From: Candidatus Palauibacter scopulicola
GTDB taxonomy: Bacteria; Gemmatimonadota; Gemmatimonadetes; Palauibacterales; Palauibacteraceae
Length of the DNA stretch: 64,000 nt
NCBI RefSeq assembly: GCF_947581915.1
Contig: NZ_CANPWG010000013.1
Location: forward strand, 50,753 to 114,752
Direction: 5' to 3'
Below, piece after piece: positions 51,300-60,139 of this stretch. A model generated the notes under the pieces. The model was not told the DNA's origin, made no database searches, and saw only the letters and a program-made list of their open reading frames with translations. The position numbers and the translations under genes were made by a program. Each line of letters starts with the position of its first letter. Within the stretch, counting starts at the first letter, position 1.

Positions 51300-52420
51300 A
51301 CGCCGCCGACGGGCCGCTTCTCGGCGGCGCCGGGCTGCGCCGCGTCTACGGCGGAAGGGTGGCCGTCGAGGTAGGCCGCATCGAACTGCGCGAGGGCGAG
51401 ATGCTCGCGGTGTTCGGGCCGAACGGGGCCGGCAAATCCACCCTGCTGCGGCTCCTCGCCATGCTGGAGAAGCCCGACGCGGGCGAGGTCACCTTCCGCG
51501 GCGGGTCGGGGCGGGCGGCGGAGCGGGCGCTCCGGGCCGCGTCCGCCGTCGTGTTTCAGCGCCCTCACTTCTGGAGCGATTCGGTCGAGTACAACGTCGG
51601 GCTCGGCCTTTCCCTCCGTGGCGTGCCCCGCACCGAAGCGCGCGCCCGGTCGCGCGCCGTGTGCGAGCAACTCGCGATCTCGCACCTGCTGGGAGCCCCG
51701 ATCTCGCGGTTGTCCGGAGGAGAGGCGCAGCGCGTGGCGCTCGCGCGGGCGCTGGTCCTCGACCCCGAGATCCTCTTCCTCGACGAGCCGACGGCGAACC
51801 TCGACACCGATTCGCGGCTCGATCTCCGCCACGACCTCGAGCGGGTGGCGCGGGAGCGGGCGACGAGCGTCTTTCTCATCACGCACGACCGGGGCGAGGC
51901 TTTCCACCTCGCGGACCGGGTCGCCGTGATCCGCGACGGGAAGCTGGTCCAGACGGGCACGCCGAAGGAGATCTACGAGAATCCCGCGGACGTCTACACG
52001 GCGCGCGTCACGGGAGCGGAGTTCACGATCGCCGGCGTCGTGACGCGGGCGCACGAGCGCATGGTGACGGTCGACATCGGGGGCGCCGCGCTCGTGGCCC
52101 TCGGCGAGGCGGCGCCGGGCACGCCGGTGAAGATCGCCTACCGGCCGGAAGACCTCGTGCTCGGCCCCCCGGACGTCCCGGCGGCGGATCTGAGCACGCG
52201 CAACCTGGTCGTCGCGACGGTGGAGGAACGGCGCGACATGGGCGGGCTCGTGCGGCTGCGGCTACGCGGTCCCGTCGAACTCGTGGCCCTCGTCACGCTC
52301 GACGCCGCGGAGGAACTGGGCGTCGACCGCGGAGTGCGCGTCGCGGTGCGCGCGAAGGCCACGGCGCTGCATGCGTTCGCGGCAGCCCCGGCGGCGGCCC
52401 CGCCCGGCCCGGCCACATAG
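51296..52420 (+). CDS. tupC: tungstate ABC transporter ATP-binding protein with TOBE domain
   Basis: This 374-residue ATPase has Walker A 'FGPNGAGKSTLLR', signature 'LSGGEAQRVALAR' and Walker B 'ILFLDEPTANLD'. A C-terminal extension with TOBE-type strands ('IAGVVTRAHERMVTVDIGG' and 'YRPEDLVLGP') probably binds oxyanion for regulation. The GTG overlaps the tupB TGA by 4 bp. With tupA and tupB it forms a complete tungstate importer. Confidence 0.88.
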   Translation: MNAADGPLLGGAGLRRVYGGRVAVEVGRIELREGEMLAVFGPNGAGKSTLLRLLAMLEKPDAGEVTFRGGSGRAAERALRAASAVVFQRPHFWSDSVEYNVGLGLSLRGVPRTEARARSRAVCEQLAISHLLGAPISRLSGGEAQRVALARALVLDPEILFLDEPTANLDTDSRLDLRHDLERVARERATSVFLITHDRGEAFHLADRVAVIRDGKLVQTGTPKEIYENPADVYTARVTGAEFTIAGVVTRAHERMVTVDIGGAALVALGEAAPGTPVKIAYRPEDLVLGPPDVPAADLSTRNLVVATVEERRDMGGLVRLRLRGPVELVALVTLDAAEELGVDRGVRVAVRAKATALHAFAAAPAAAPPGPAT

Positions 52421-52427
52421 CGCGCCG

Positions 52428-53660
52428 CTAGGGCGAACGCCGCCGTATCCCGGGCCCCGTCCAGATGACGATGGCCCCGCAGCGCCCCACGGCCCCGCCG
52501 AACTCGGCCGGCAACTCGCTCGCGCCTCGGTAGACTTCGATCCCGGCGATCTCGGACGGCGTGACGAAGTTGTCGATCGATTCGCCGCCCCCGCCGTCGC
52601 GGATCACGCGCACGCCGTCCAGGTAGACGTTCGCGTTCTGGCACCCGTATTCGGCGCTGCTGCTCAGGCTGGGCGCGCCCCGCGTCATGCGGATCGTGCA
52701 GTTGTTGTTCGCGCCTCCGGTGCACTCCGTGCGCACCCCCGGAATCCGTCCCAGGTAGTGCGTGACCCGGATCGCGCCGGCGTCCTGGATGTCGTCCCGC
52801 GTGAGAAACACACCTCCGCTGATCGCCTCGCCCAGTTCACGCCGGTCGTAGAATCCCTGCAACTCCAGCCGTTTCTCCCGCAGCGCCGTGACGACGATGG
52901 GCGCGAGTTCGATCGGGTCCGCGCTGAGTTCAAAGTCCACCTGCACGGTCCGGTCGCTGGGCAGATGCACCAACTGGTCCAGGGGATCGAAGGTGAGGTG
53001 ATCCACGGTCACGCGGTACATCCCCGGACTGATGTCGGTGAACATGAAGCGGCCGCTGCCGTCGGTCATCCTCTGCCGGTCCTCCGCCAACAACGTGTCC
53101 GAGAGAACGACGTTCGCCGCTTCGATCGGCCGCCCGGAACGCCGATCGCGCACCCGACCGACGATCCGGCCGGGCACCGTGAGCAGGCTGGCGAGCACGC
53201 CTTCCTCCACGCCCAGGAGGATGTCCCATCCGGCGGGGGGACCCGGCTCGATGCTCACCTGCGTCGGCTCCGTGCGGAAGGACGGGAACCCCGCGCTCAC
53301 GGTAAGGTCTTCCAGCGGCGGAAGGCCGCAGAGGACGTATACGCCCTCGCTGTCCGCCTCGACGGAGACGGTGCGCCGCCGTCCCTCGCCTTCGGTCCAG
53401 GTCGCGGAGACGGTGGCCCCCGGAAGGAGGATGCCCTGGAGCGTATCGCGGACGATGCCCGCGAGGCCGGTGAGGGACGGATCCATCTCCGCCGGACACG
53501 TCACGAAGCTCCGGGGAGGCGTGGGGGACGGGCTCTGGGCGGCCAGCCGGGATCCGGCCGGGGTCAGGATGGCGGCGGCCGCCAGAACGCAGGACGCGGC
53601 CCGATAATGGACCCTCCTCCGAGCCTGCGTCTCCGACTGACCCTCTCGCTGTGTTCGCAT
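52428..53660 (-). CDS. barrel-less TonB-plug protein with carboxypeptidase-regulatory-like domains
   Basis: This 410-residue exported protein has a signal ('YRAASCVLAAAAILTPAGS'). Two carboxypeptidase-regulatory-like repeats follow ('GIVRDTLQGILLPGATVSAT', 'GRVRDRRSGRPIEAANVVLS'). A plug domain then has 'LAPIVVTALREKRLELQGFY', 'VTHYLGRIPGVR', 'NANVYLDGVRVIRDGGGG' and 'IAGIEVYRGASELPAEFGG', ending 'CGAIVIWTGPGIRRRSP'. No outer-membrane barrel follows, so it is not a complete TonB receptor. The ATG at 53660 is preferred over a 103-residue upstream extension. It is convergent with tupC. Confidence 0.78.
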   Translation of the reverse strand: MRTQREGQSETQARRRVHYRAASCVLAAAAILTPAGSRLAAQSPSPTPPRSFVTCPAEMDPSLTGLAGIVRDTLQGILLPGATVSATWTEGEGRRRTVSVEADSEGVYVLCGLPPLEDLTVSAGFPSFRTEPTQVSIEPGPPAGWDILLGVEEGVLASLLTVPGRIVGRVRDRRSGRPIEAANVVLSDTLLAEDRQRMTDGSGRFMFTDISPGMYRVTVDHLTFDPLDQLVHLPSDRTVQVDFELSADPIELAPIVVTALREKRLELQGFYDRRELGEAISGGVFLTRDDIQDAGAIRVTHYLGRIPGVRTECTGGANNNCTIRMTRGAPSLSSSAEYGCQNANVYLDGVRVIRDGGGGESIDNFVTPSEIAGIEVYRGASELPAEFGGAVGRCGAIVIWTGPGIRRRSP

Positions 53661-53781
53661 CCCGCGGTCTCCGCCGCTACGTCGCCAGGCCACGCGTGGA
53701 AAGTAACGCAGGCGCCGGTATTGCGAGAGGCTCCCGCCCGCTGTCACTCTTTCGAGGGTTCTTCGGCCGCGGAGTCTCGTT

Positions 53782-54234
53782 GTGCAAAACGTGGGAAACC
53801 GGCAAGCGCGCTGCGCGATCGGTGTCGTCTGCATCCTCTTCGGATTGTCCGGCTGCCTGAATCTCGGGGTCGGCGTCTCCCCCACCGTGGGGAACATGCT
53901 CACGTCCGTGGTCAGCGAGGGATCCGCCCTGCCCGAGTTCGCGCGCGCCGCCGGCGGGCCCGGATCCATGCGCGTCTCGGGCCAGATCGTGGGCCGGCTG
54001 CGGTGCGACTACCTGTCCCCGGATCTGCGGGAGGTGGACGGCGGACTGGAACTGGCCATCACGATCGTGTCGGGCCGGCAGGGCTGTAACAGCCTGACGC
54101 CCTCGACCCTCTCCTACGTGGCGAACATCTACAACGTCGAGCCGGGGTCCTGGTCGATTCTCGTGGAGCACCGCTACGAGGGCGTGGACGGAAACCCCGG
54201 AGAGCGGCTGTACGACGTCGTCACCGTGAACTAG
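53782..54234 (+). CDS. small lipoprotein of unknown function
   Basis: This 150-residue lipoprotein has the lipobox 'LFGLSGC' after a short signal. The mature part contains 'MRVSGQIVGRLRCDYLSPDL' and 'LSYVANIYNVEPGSWSILVE', a beta-rich pattern with two cysteines that could pair. No family is recognised. It starts with GTG, divergent from the plug protein across 121 bp, and may serve the same envelope complex. Confidence 0.6.
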   Translation: MQNVGNRQARCAIGVVCILFGLSGCLNLGVGVSPTVGNMLTSVVSEGSALPEFARAAGGPGSMRVSGQIVGRLRCDYLSPDLREVDGGLELAITIVSGRQGCNSLTPSTLSYVANIYNVEPGSWSILVEHRYEGVDGNPGERLYDVVTVN

Positions 54235-54265
54235 CCCCCCGGCGGGGACGACTCGCTCCGCGGCG

Positions 54266-54553
54266 TCAGGCCAGCGGCGTCGAGCGGGAATGGAGTCCGA
54301 GAAGATCCGCGTCGCTCATGCCGGCCAGGGCGCGCGTCGCCTCGGCCACGCTGCGACTCTCGTGCGACAGCCAGCGCGGCGGCTCGAAGGGGTCCTCGAG
54401 GCACACGAAGTAGATGCGGGCCGCCTGGGGCGTATTCGGCTGGCCGCCCGAGACGTAGGCCTCCCAGCGGACCATCCCCCCGTCGAGGAAGGTGCGGGAG
54501 AGCGCCTTCTTCGGATCCACGCTCGGGTTCGGGGCCACCCTCGCGCCGCTCAC
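54266..54553 (-). CDS. conserved-looking small protein of unknown function
   Basis: This 95-residue soluble protein contains 'KALSRTFLDGGMVRWEAYVS', 'AARIYFVCLEDPFEPPRWLS' and an acidic-helix tail 'LAGMSDADLLGLHSRSTPLA'. No family is recognised. It overlaps the upstream gene by 4 bp and the pair is probably co-translated. The strand-turn spacing suggests a small alpha/beta domain. No signal peptide. Confidence 0.5.
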   Translation of the reverse strand: MSGARVAPNPSVDPKKALSRTFLDGGMVRWEAYVSGGQPNTPQAARIYFVCLEDPFEPPRWLSHESRSVAEATRALAGMSDADLLGLHSRSTPLA

Positions 54554-54840
54554 ACCTTCACCGAGCGCGCGAGCAGTTCGCGGAGGCCCGCCTCGTCCAT
54601 CTCGGCCACGGCCTCCTTCGGCACCTTGGAGATGCCGGGAGGCGCCTGGTTGTAGCGCTGGGGAATGGTGATGTCGTCCTGGTTGCGGAACATCACGAGC
54701 AGTCGGGGCGACTGCTGCGTGGTGCCCGAGAAGATCGAGAACTCGGCCTCCCAGGTGGCCCCCGACTCGCTCTCGAACCGCGTTCGGGCGCTGTCCGCGG
54801 CCCCATCCATTCGGAAGATCAGTTTCTTCAGAAGCGACAT
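54550..54840 (-). CDS. small protein of unknown function, first of a coupled pair
   Basis: This 96-residue protein begins 'MSLLKKLIFRMDGAADSART' and includes 'LLVMFRNQDDITIPQRYNQA' and the helix 'VAEMDEAGLRELLARS'. I start at the ATG at 54840 as the only methionine before a convincing domain; the frame upstream is an antisense shadow. It is followed by an overlapping partner gene (4 bp). No known fold, export signal or enzyme motif seen. Confidence 0.5.
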   Translation of the reverse strand: MSLLKKLIFRMDGAADSARTRFESESGATWEAEFSIFSGTTQQSPRLLVMFRNQDDITIPQRYNQAPPGISKVPKEAVAEMDEAGLRELLARSVKV

Positions 54841-54994
54841 GCGCGCCACACTAGGCGAGTCGGGGTTGGACCGCCAGCCTGAAGGGTTCCGAAGCAGGCG
54901 TGAAGCTGCGACCTTGCATTGGATTCGATGCCCGGCGGGGGGTTTCCGGCCACCCGTCGGCCACGCCCCGCGCCGGCCACGCAAGGAGAACGTC

Positions 54995-56176
54995 ATGCCG
55001 GTCCACCGTCGCCCGTCCCGCGCCCGCGCGGCGTCCCGCCCGTACCCCCCGACGATTTTCTTCCTTCTCGTCTTTTTCTTCCTTCCCTTCGCCGCCACGG
55101 GCCAGGACGCGAATGTCATCGACGCGTTCTCGCGGCAGATCGCGGCGGACGTCGAAGCGGACGGCATCGGCGGGATCACGGCGGCGGTCTTCAAGGGAGA
55201 CCAGGTGCTGTGGGCGCAGGGATTCGGCTGGGCCGACCCGGCGAACCGCGTTCCCGCGGGAGTGCGCACGATCTACCGCACCGGATCGATCTCGAAGTCG
55301 GTGACGGCGATCCTGATGGCGGACCTGGTGGAGGAGGGGACGGTCGCGCTCGATGACGCGGTGGTGGACCACTTGCCCGAGGCCGCCGGCTTCGGAGACC
55401 CGCCGGCCGGCATGGAGCCGATCACATTGCGGCAGTTGGCCAGCCACACCGCCGGCCTCATTCGGGAGCCCGAACTCGAAGGCGCCGCGGCGGGGCCGAT
55501 CGAGGACTGGGGATACAAGATCCTCGCCTCAATCCCCCACACGCGGTTCTACACGATGCCCGGCACCCAATACCAGTACTCCAACATCGGGTACGGCGTG
55601 CTCGGTTACGCGCTGCAGCGGGCCGCGGGGACGTCCTTCATGGACCTCGTCGAGGATCGCCTGTTCGAGCCGCTGGGCATGCGCTCCTCGACCTTCATCG
55701 TCGGTCCCGACCTGTGGCGGCGGGTCGCGGTGGGGTTCGCGAACGGAGCCGACGGCGAGGTGAACGCCGACTTCCCGGCGCTCGAGCACGAGGGGCGCGG
55801 ATACAAGGTGCCGAACGGTGGCGTCTACGCGACCGTCGGGGACCTCGCGACGTTCGGTGCCGCGGTCATGGGCATGACCGAATACGAACTCCTGGAGCCG
55901 GCGACGCGGCGGGACGTGATGACGGTCCAGACGCCGGAGGATCCCGACTCGGGGTACGGACTCGGGTTCTCGATTCGCCCGGTCGCGCTCGAGGGCGGCG
56001 GCGAGGTGCGCTTCGTCGGCCACGGCGGTTCCGTGGCCGGGTACAACATGTACCTCGTATTCGAACCCGAGAGCGGCTACGGGGTCGCGCTCGGCCGCAA
56101 CTACAACCGCGGCGCCACCAGTCTCGGCGAGGCCGGGAACGGGCTCCTCCAAGCGCTGCTCGAGGCCGACAGTTGA
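54995..56176 (+). CDS. secreted serine beta-lactamase-like hydrolase
   Basis: This 393-residue enzyme is of the class C beta-lactamase/DD-peptidase-like fold. Its signal contains 'TIFFLLVFFFLPFAATG'. The catalytic set is present: SxxK as 'SISK' near residue 97, YxN as 'YSN' in 'YQYSNIGYGVLGYALQ', and a late 'GHGGSVAGYNMYLVF' in place of KTG. The substrate may be a peptide, ester or lactam; such proteins are common as esterases or peptidases. The next gene starts at a TTG overlapping its stop. Confidence 0.88.
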   Translation: MPVHRRPSRARAASRPYPPTIFFLLVFFFLPFAATGQDANVIDAFSRQIAADVEADGIGGITAAVFKGDQVLWAQGFGWADPANRVPAGVRTIYRTGSISKSVTAILMADLVEEGTVALDDAVVDHLPEAAGFGDPPAGMEPITLRQLASHTAGLIREPELEGAAAGPIEDWGYKILASIPHTRFYTMPGTQYQYSNIGYGVLGYALQRAAGTSFMDLVEDRLFEPLGMRSSTFIVGPDLWRRVAVGFANGADGEVNADFPALEHEGRGYKVPNGGVYATVGDLATFGAAVMGMTEYELLEPATRRDVMTVQTPEDPDSGYGLGFSIRPVALEGGGEVRFVGHGGSVAGYNMYLVFEPESGYGVALGRNYNRGATSLGEAGNGLLQALLEADS

Positions 56177-57243
56177 ACGGCGCCGGGCCGCCCCTGCGCG
56201 GTGTCGCGCCGCTCCTCGCGCCGGCGGCCGCTCTCGTGCTGGCGGCGGCCGCCCTCGCGCCCTTCCCGGCCGCGGGGCAGGAAGAGGAAGAGGAGCGGAT
56301 TCTCCGCGCCTGCCGGCAACTCGGACAGGCGGAACTCGAGGTCGGCATCGAGGGCACGATCCGGGACGACGAGAGCCGGGTCCCTCTGCCGGGGGCGACG
56401 GTCCTGATCCGCTACGAGGCCGAACGCGGGCTGACGACGCCGGAGGACGTGCGGGTCGAAGCGGATGAGCGGGGGCGATACCAGGTCTGCGGCCTCGAAG
56501 CGTTTCGGGAGATCCGGGTGCGCTCGACCTACCGGGCCCGGCGCGGGAAGGAGCGCAAGGTCGAACTCGACCGGTCGCAGTTCGTCGACCTCGAGGTGGA
56601 CATGGGGGACGCGGCTTTCGTCGTCCTTTCGGTCATCGACGCCGCGGACGGGCGGCCGGTCGCGGGCGCGCGGATCGACTTCTCCCCGCTGCCGGTCTCC
56701 GGGGTCACGGATACGCTCGGACGCGTGGCGTTCCGCTCGATGCCGCCGCTGACCTACGGCCTGCGCGTCGCGCACATCGGCTACGCACCCCTCGAGACCG
56801 AGATCAACATCCTCACGGACCAGCGCGCGGAATTCCGCGTCGAACTCAACACCCAGGCGATCGCGCTCGCCCCGATCGAGGTGCGGGTGACCGGCCGCGA
56901 CCCGTTCCTGCTCACGTCCGGGTTCTACGAGCGCCGCCAGTCCATCGACGAGGGCTACTTCGCGACCCATCCGGACATCGACCAGTTCATCCACCTCGGG
57001 CAGGTGTTCCAGTTCAAGCGGGAACTCTCCATCCGGTACCGCCGCAACCAGCTCATCCTCCTCAACGGAAGGCCGGCGATCCAGCTGGGATACCACCGCG
57101 GGAACCTGAGCGAGATTCCTCTCGACCGAGTGAGAGGTGTCGAGGCGTATCGTTGTATCGAGGCTCCACCGGAGATTCTGAATGCGGTTCCCATCCGTAT
57201 GAAGATGAGGAGCTGCAACCTGGTCGCGATCTGGACGTACTGA
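56173..57243 (+). CDS. barrel-less TonB-plug/carboxypeptidase-regulatory-like protein
   Basis: This 356-residue exported protein starts at the TTG overlapping the previous TGA. The signal region ('LLAPAAALVLAAAALAPFPA') is followed by a cysteine ('ACRQLGQAELEV'). Two carboxypeptidase-regulatory-like units follow ('GTIRDDESRVPLPGATVLIR', 'VIDAADGRPVAGARIDFSPL'). The plug part has 'TQAIALAPIEVRVTGRDPFL', 'SGFYERRQSIDEGYF', 'IRYRRNQLILLNGRPAIQLG' and 'LDRVRGVEAYRCIEAPPEIL', ending 'SCNLVAIWTY'. As with its relatives at 52.4, 58.7 and 60.1 kb no barrel follows. Confidence 0.75.
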   Translation: MNGAGPPLRGVAPLLAPAAALVLAAAALAPFPAAGQEEEEERILRACRQLGQAELEVGIEGTIRDDESRVPLPGATVLIRYEAERGLTTPEDVRVEADERGRYQVCGLEAFREIRVRSTYRARRGKERKVELDRSQFVDLEVDMGDAAFVVLSVIDAADGRPVAGARIDFSPLPVSGVTDTLGRVAFRSMPPLTYGLRVAHIGYAPLETEINILTDQRAEFRVELNTQAIALAPIEVRVTGRDPFLLTSGFYERRQSIDEGYFATHPDIDQFIHLGQVFQFKRELSIRYRRNQLILLNGRPAIQLGYHRGNLSEIPLDRVRGVEAYRCIEAPPEILNAVPIRMKMRSCNLVAIWTY

Positions 57244-57250
57244 CGATTCC

Positions 57251-58678
57251 TTGAGCGACACCGGCCGGCCCGAAGGGGAAACTGCGGCTCCCGGCCGTTC
57301 CCGCGTGTGGGGGACGGTGCGGGCGCTGTTGTGGGGTACGCACGAAGACTTCACGTCGGGGAGTCTGAACCGCGGCGTGCTCCTCCTCGCCATCCCGATG
57401 GTGCTGGAGATGGCGGGGGAGTCGCTGTTCTTCCTCGTGGACATGGCGGTCGTCAGCCGGCTCGGGGCCAACGCGCTCGCGGCGATCGCGCTCACCGAAG
57501 CGATGCTGGCGGTCATCTACTCGGTCGCGGTGGGGCTGGCGATGTCCACCACCGCGATGGTCGCGCGCCGCACGGGCGAGAAGGACGAACGCGGGGCGGC
57601 GACGGCGGCCGTGCAGGCGATCGTGCTCAGCGTCGGTATCGCCGCGGTCCTCGGGCTCGCCGGGGCGATCCTGGCCCCGTGGCTGCTGCAAGCCATGGGC
57701 GGATCACCGGAAGTCGTCGCCCAGGGCACGACCTACGCCCGCATCCAGTTGGGTGGGATGGTCGTCATCATCCTCCTCTTCGTGAACAACGCGATCTACC
57801 GGGGCGCGGGCGACCCATCCATGGCGATGCGCTCGGTGTGGCTGGCCAACGGGATCAACATCGTGCTCGATCCCGTGCTCGTATTCGGCCTCTGGATCTT
57901 CCCCGAACTCGGACTCCCGGGCGCCGCTGTGGCCACGACGACGGGGCGCGGGATCGGGGCTCTGTACCAGTTGTGGCACCTGTCCCGCGGCGAGCGTATC
58001 CGGGTGCGGCGGAGCGACCTTCAGGTCCGCTGGCCCGTGATCCGGCGACTCGCTCGTGTGTCGGTCGGCGGCGTGGGACAGATGCTCGTGACCCAGGTCA
58101 GTTACATCGCCTCGATCCGGTTCCTGTCGGAGTTCGGGACGATCGCCCTCGCGGGCTACACGATGGCGATCCGGGTCGTCATCTTCATCATTCTCCCCGC
58201 CTGGGGTCTCGCGAACGCCGCCGCCACGCTCGTGGGCCAGAATCTCGGCGCCGGGAAGCCCGACCGCGCCGAGCGGGCCGTCTACCTCACCGGCTTCTGG
58301 AACATGCTGTTCATGGCCGTGGTGACGGTGGTCTTCGTGGCTTTCCCGGGGCCGATCCTTGCGCCGTTCGCCCCGGACCCGGAGACGCTCGACGTGGGCG
58401 TGCGCGCACTCCGGATCATCAGCTACGGGTACATCTTCTACGCCTGGGGCATGGTGACGATGCAGGCCTTCAACGGCGCGGGCGACACGGCGACGCCGAC
58501 GTGGATCAACATCGGCGTGTTCTGGTTCTTCCAGCTTCCGGTCGCGGCGCTGCTCGCCTTCGTGATCGGGTGGGGCGAGACGGGCGTGTTCTGGTCGTTC
58601 GCGGTCGCCTACTCGCTGTCGGCCGTCGTCGGCCTCTGGATCTTCCGCCGCGGCCGCTGGAAGCAGAAGGTCGTGTAG
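57251..58678 (+). CDS. MATE-family efflux transporter
   Basis: This 475-residue multidrug and toxin extrusion transporter is a sodium- or proton-coupled exporter. It has twelve helices in two similar halves, with 'MVLEMAGESLFFLVDMAVVS' near the start of the first and 'VSVGGVGQMLVTQVSYIASI' near the start of the second. It starts with TTG 7 bp after the plug gene, so it may share a transcript. The substrate is unknown. Confidence 0.92.
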   Translation: MSDTGRPEGETAAPGRSRVWGTVRALLWGTHEDFTSGSLNRGVLLLAIPMVLEMAGESLFFLVDMAVVSRLGANALAAIALTEAMLAVIYSVAVGLAMSTTAMVARRTGEKDERGAATAAVQAIVLSVGIAAVLGLAGAILAPWLLQAMGGSPEVVAQGTTYARIQLGGMVVIILLFVNNAIYRGAGDPSMAMRSVWLANGINIVLDPVLVFGLWIFPELGLPGAAVATTTGRGIGALYQLWHLSRGERIRVRRSDLQVRWPVIRRLARVSVGGVGQMLVTQVSYIASIRFLSEFGTIALAGYTMAIRVVIFIILPAWGLANAAATLVGQNLGAGKPDRAERAVYLTGFWNMLFMAVVTVVFVAFPGPILAPFAPDPETLDVGVRALRIISYGYIFYAWGMVTMQAFNGAGDTATPTWINIGVFWFFQLPVAALLAFVIGWGETGVFWSFAVAYSLSAVVGLWIFRRGRWKQKVV

Positions 58679-58697
58679 CTTCCCCGGCCCCGGCCTG

Positions 58698-60113
58698 CTA
58701 CGCGGAGCAGCGCGCCCGGCCTGCCGCTCCCTTCGACCGGAGGCCGATCACGACGCTCGCCTGCTGTCCCTCGGCGAGTTCCACCTCCCGCACTCTGAGG
58801 TCGAAGCCCCCGCAGAGGGCGGTGATCCGGTGCGTTCCCGGCGACAACCCCTCCAGCGAGAACCGGCCGGCTCGGTCGGTCGTGACGCGGACATCCGTGC
58901 CGGCCACCGTCACGCTGGCGGCCTCGAGCGGGTGTTCGGTGCGTTCGTTCACGACGACGCCCGTGATCCGCCCCGGCGAGGTCACGGTCACGGCGAGCCC
59001 TGCCTCGACGCCGGCCTCTGCAACGACCACCGAGGGCTGCCCCCTGTGCGGACCGTAGGCGGCCGTCAGTTCCAGGGCCACGTCGGCGGGGACTTCGCAA
59101 AGCCGGTATCGTCCGAGAGAGTCCGTGCGGACCACCGTCTCCACGCGTTCGAGGCCGCTGGGATCCCCGGGATTCGCGTAGGAGGCGAACACATGCGCGG
59201 CGGGCAGCCGGACTCGGGTCACTTCGTCCTCCACCAGGCCGTCCACCGCCACCTGGCCGGGCCGGCCGGCCGGGTCGCACAGCTCGACCTCGATCTTCGG
59301 TATCTCGGGTGTCTCCGCCGTCCAATTGGACCACAGGATGATCGCGCCGCAGGTCATGGAGGTCCCGTCCCAGGCGAAGAACGGTATCTTGCTACCGGGT
59401 TGGTACAACTCCGCCGCACCGAGGTCGTGTACCGAGAGCTCTTCCAGCAGCGTCGGGGGCGGCGCCTCCGGGGAACGGAAGGTTCCCCCCGGGTTCAGCG
59501 AGTACGACCTGCTCGTGCCCGAGCCGTCCGCCGCTCCGATGGCCCGCCGGTCGAGGTATACCGGGATCTGCGGACACCGCGGCAGAGGGGCGCGCATCTG
59601 GAGGGTGGACATGAAGTCGGCGAGACGCACGAAGCCCCGCTTGCTCGCTTCGATCCACTGCGGCTCGAAGTACGTTCCCCAACCTTCCTCCATCCGGTCG
59701 TAGAAGCCGGACTCCACCAGGCGCGGCGGCCGTCCTTCCACGCCGACTTCCAGCGGCTGCAGCGGGATCGCCTGCGGGGTCAGGCGCACATCCAGCCGCG
59801 GGGGCGCCTGCGCGCCGATCTCCAGCGGCGTACTGAGCAGCTCGTATCCGAAGCGCCGCACGGCGAGCGTGTAGGCGCCCGGCGCAACCCCGGGGAAGGC
59901 GAAGGCGCCGTCTGGTCCCGTGATGGTTTCGCGAGCGGAACCGGACGCATCGGCCAGCCGAACGGTCGCGCCATCGATCGGTTCGCCCGTCCCGTCGTCA
60001 ACGACGGTGCCCTGGATCCCGACCGCCTCCTGGGCGCTCAGGGCGTCGGACGAGATCGCACTCCCCACCGCGAGTGCGGTGGCCAGAGCCAGCAACAGCG
60101 ACCCCTTCGTCAT
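58698..60113 (-). CDS. barrel-less TonB-plug protein, tandem paralogue 2
   Basis: This 471-residue exported protein has a signal ('LLLALATALAVGSAISSDAL'). First comes a carboxypeptidase-regulatory-like domain ('GTVVDDGTGEPIDGATVRLA'). Next is a plug-like part ('LTPQAIPLQPLEVGVEGRPP', 'YFEPQWIEASKRGFVRLADF', 'LGAAELYQPGSKIPFFAWDG' and 'CGAIILWSNW'). Two more carboxypeptidase-regulatory-like units then follow ('FASYANPGDPSGLERVETVV', 'GVVVNERTEHPLEAASVTVA'), an arrangement a TonB receptor does not have. Start ATG at 60113. It lies 26 bp after its paralogue. Confidence 0.75.
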   Translation of the reverse strand: MTKGSLLLALATALAVGSAISSDALSAQEAVGIQGTVVDDGTGEPIDGATVRLADASGSARETITGPDGAFAFPGVAPGAYTLAVRRFGYELLSTPLEIGAQAPPRLDVRLTPQAIPLQPLEVGVEGRPPRLVESGFYDRMEEGWGTYFEPQWIEASKRGFVRLADFMSTLQMRAPLPRCPQIPVYLDRRAIGAADGSGTSRSYSLNPGGTFRSPEAPPPTLLEELSVHDLGAAELYQPGSKIPFFAWDGTSMTCGAIILWSNWTAETPEIPKIEVELCDPAGRPGQVAVDGLVEDEVTRVRLPAAHVFASYANPGDPSGLERVETVVRTDSLGRYRLCEVPADVALELTAAYGPHRGQPSVVVAEAGVEAGLAVTVTSPGRITGVVVNERTEHPLEAASVTVAGTDVRVTTDRAGRFSLEGLSPGTHRITALCGGFDLRVREVELAEGQQASVVIGLRSKGAAGRARCSA

Positions 60114-60139
60114 CCGCGACGGAGTCTTACCGGGGGCTG

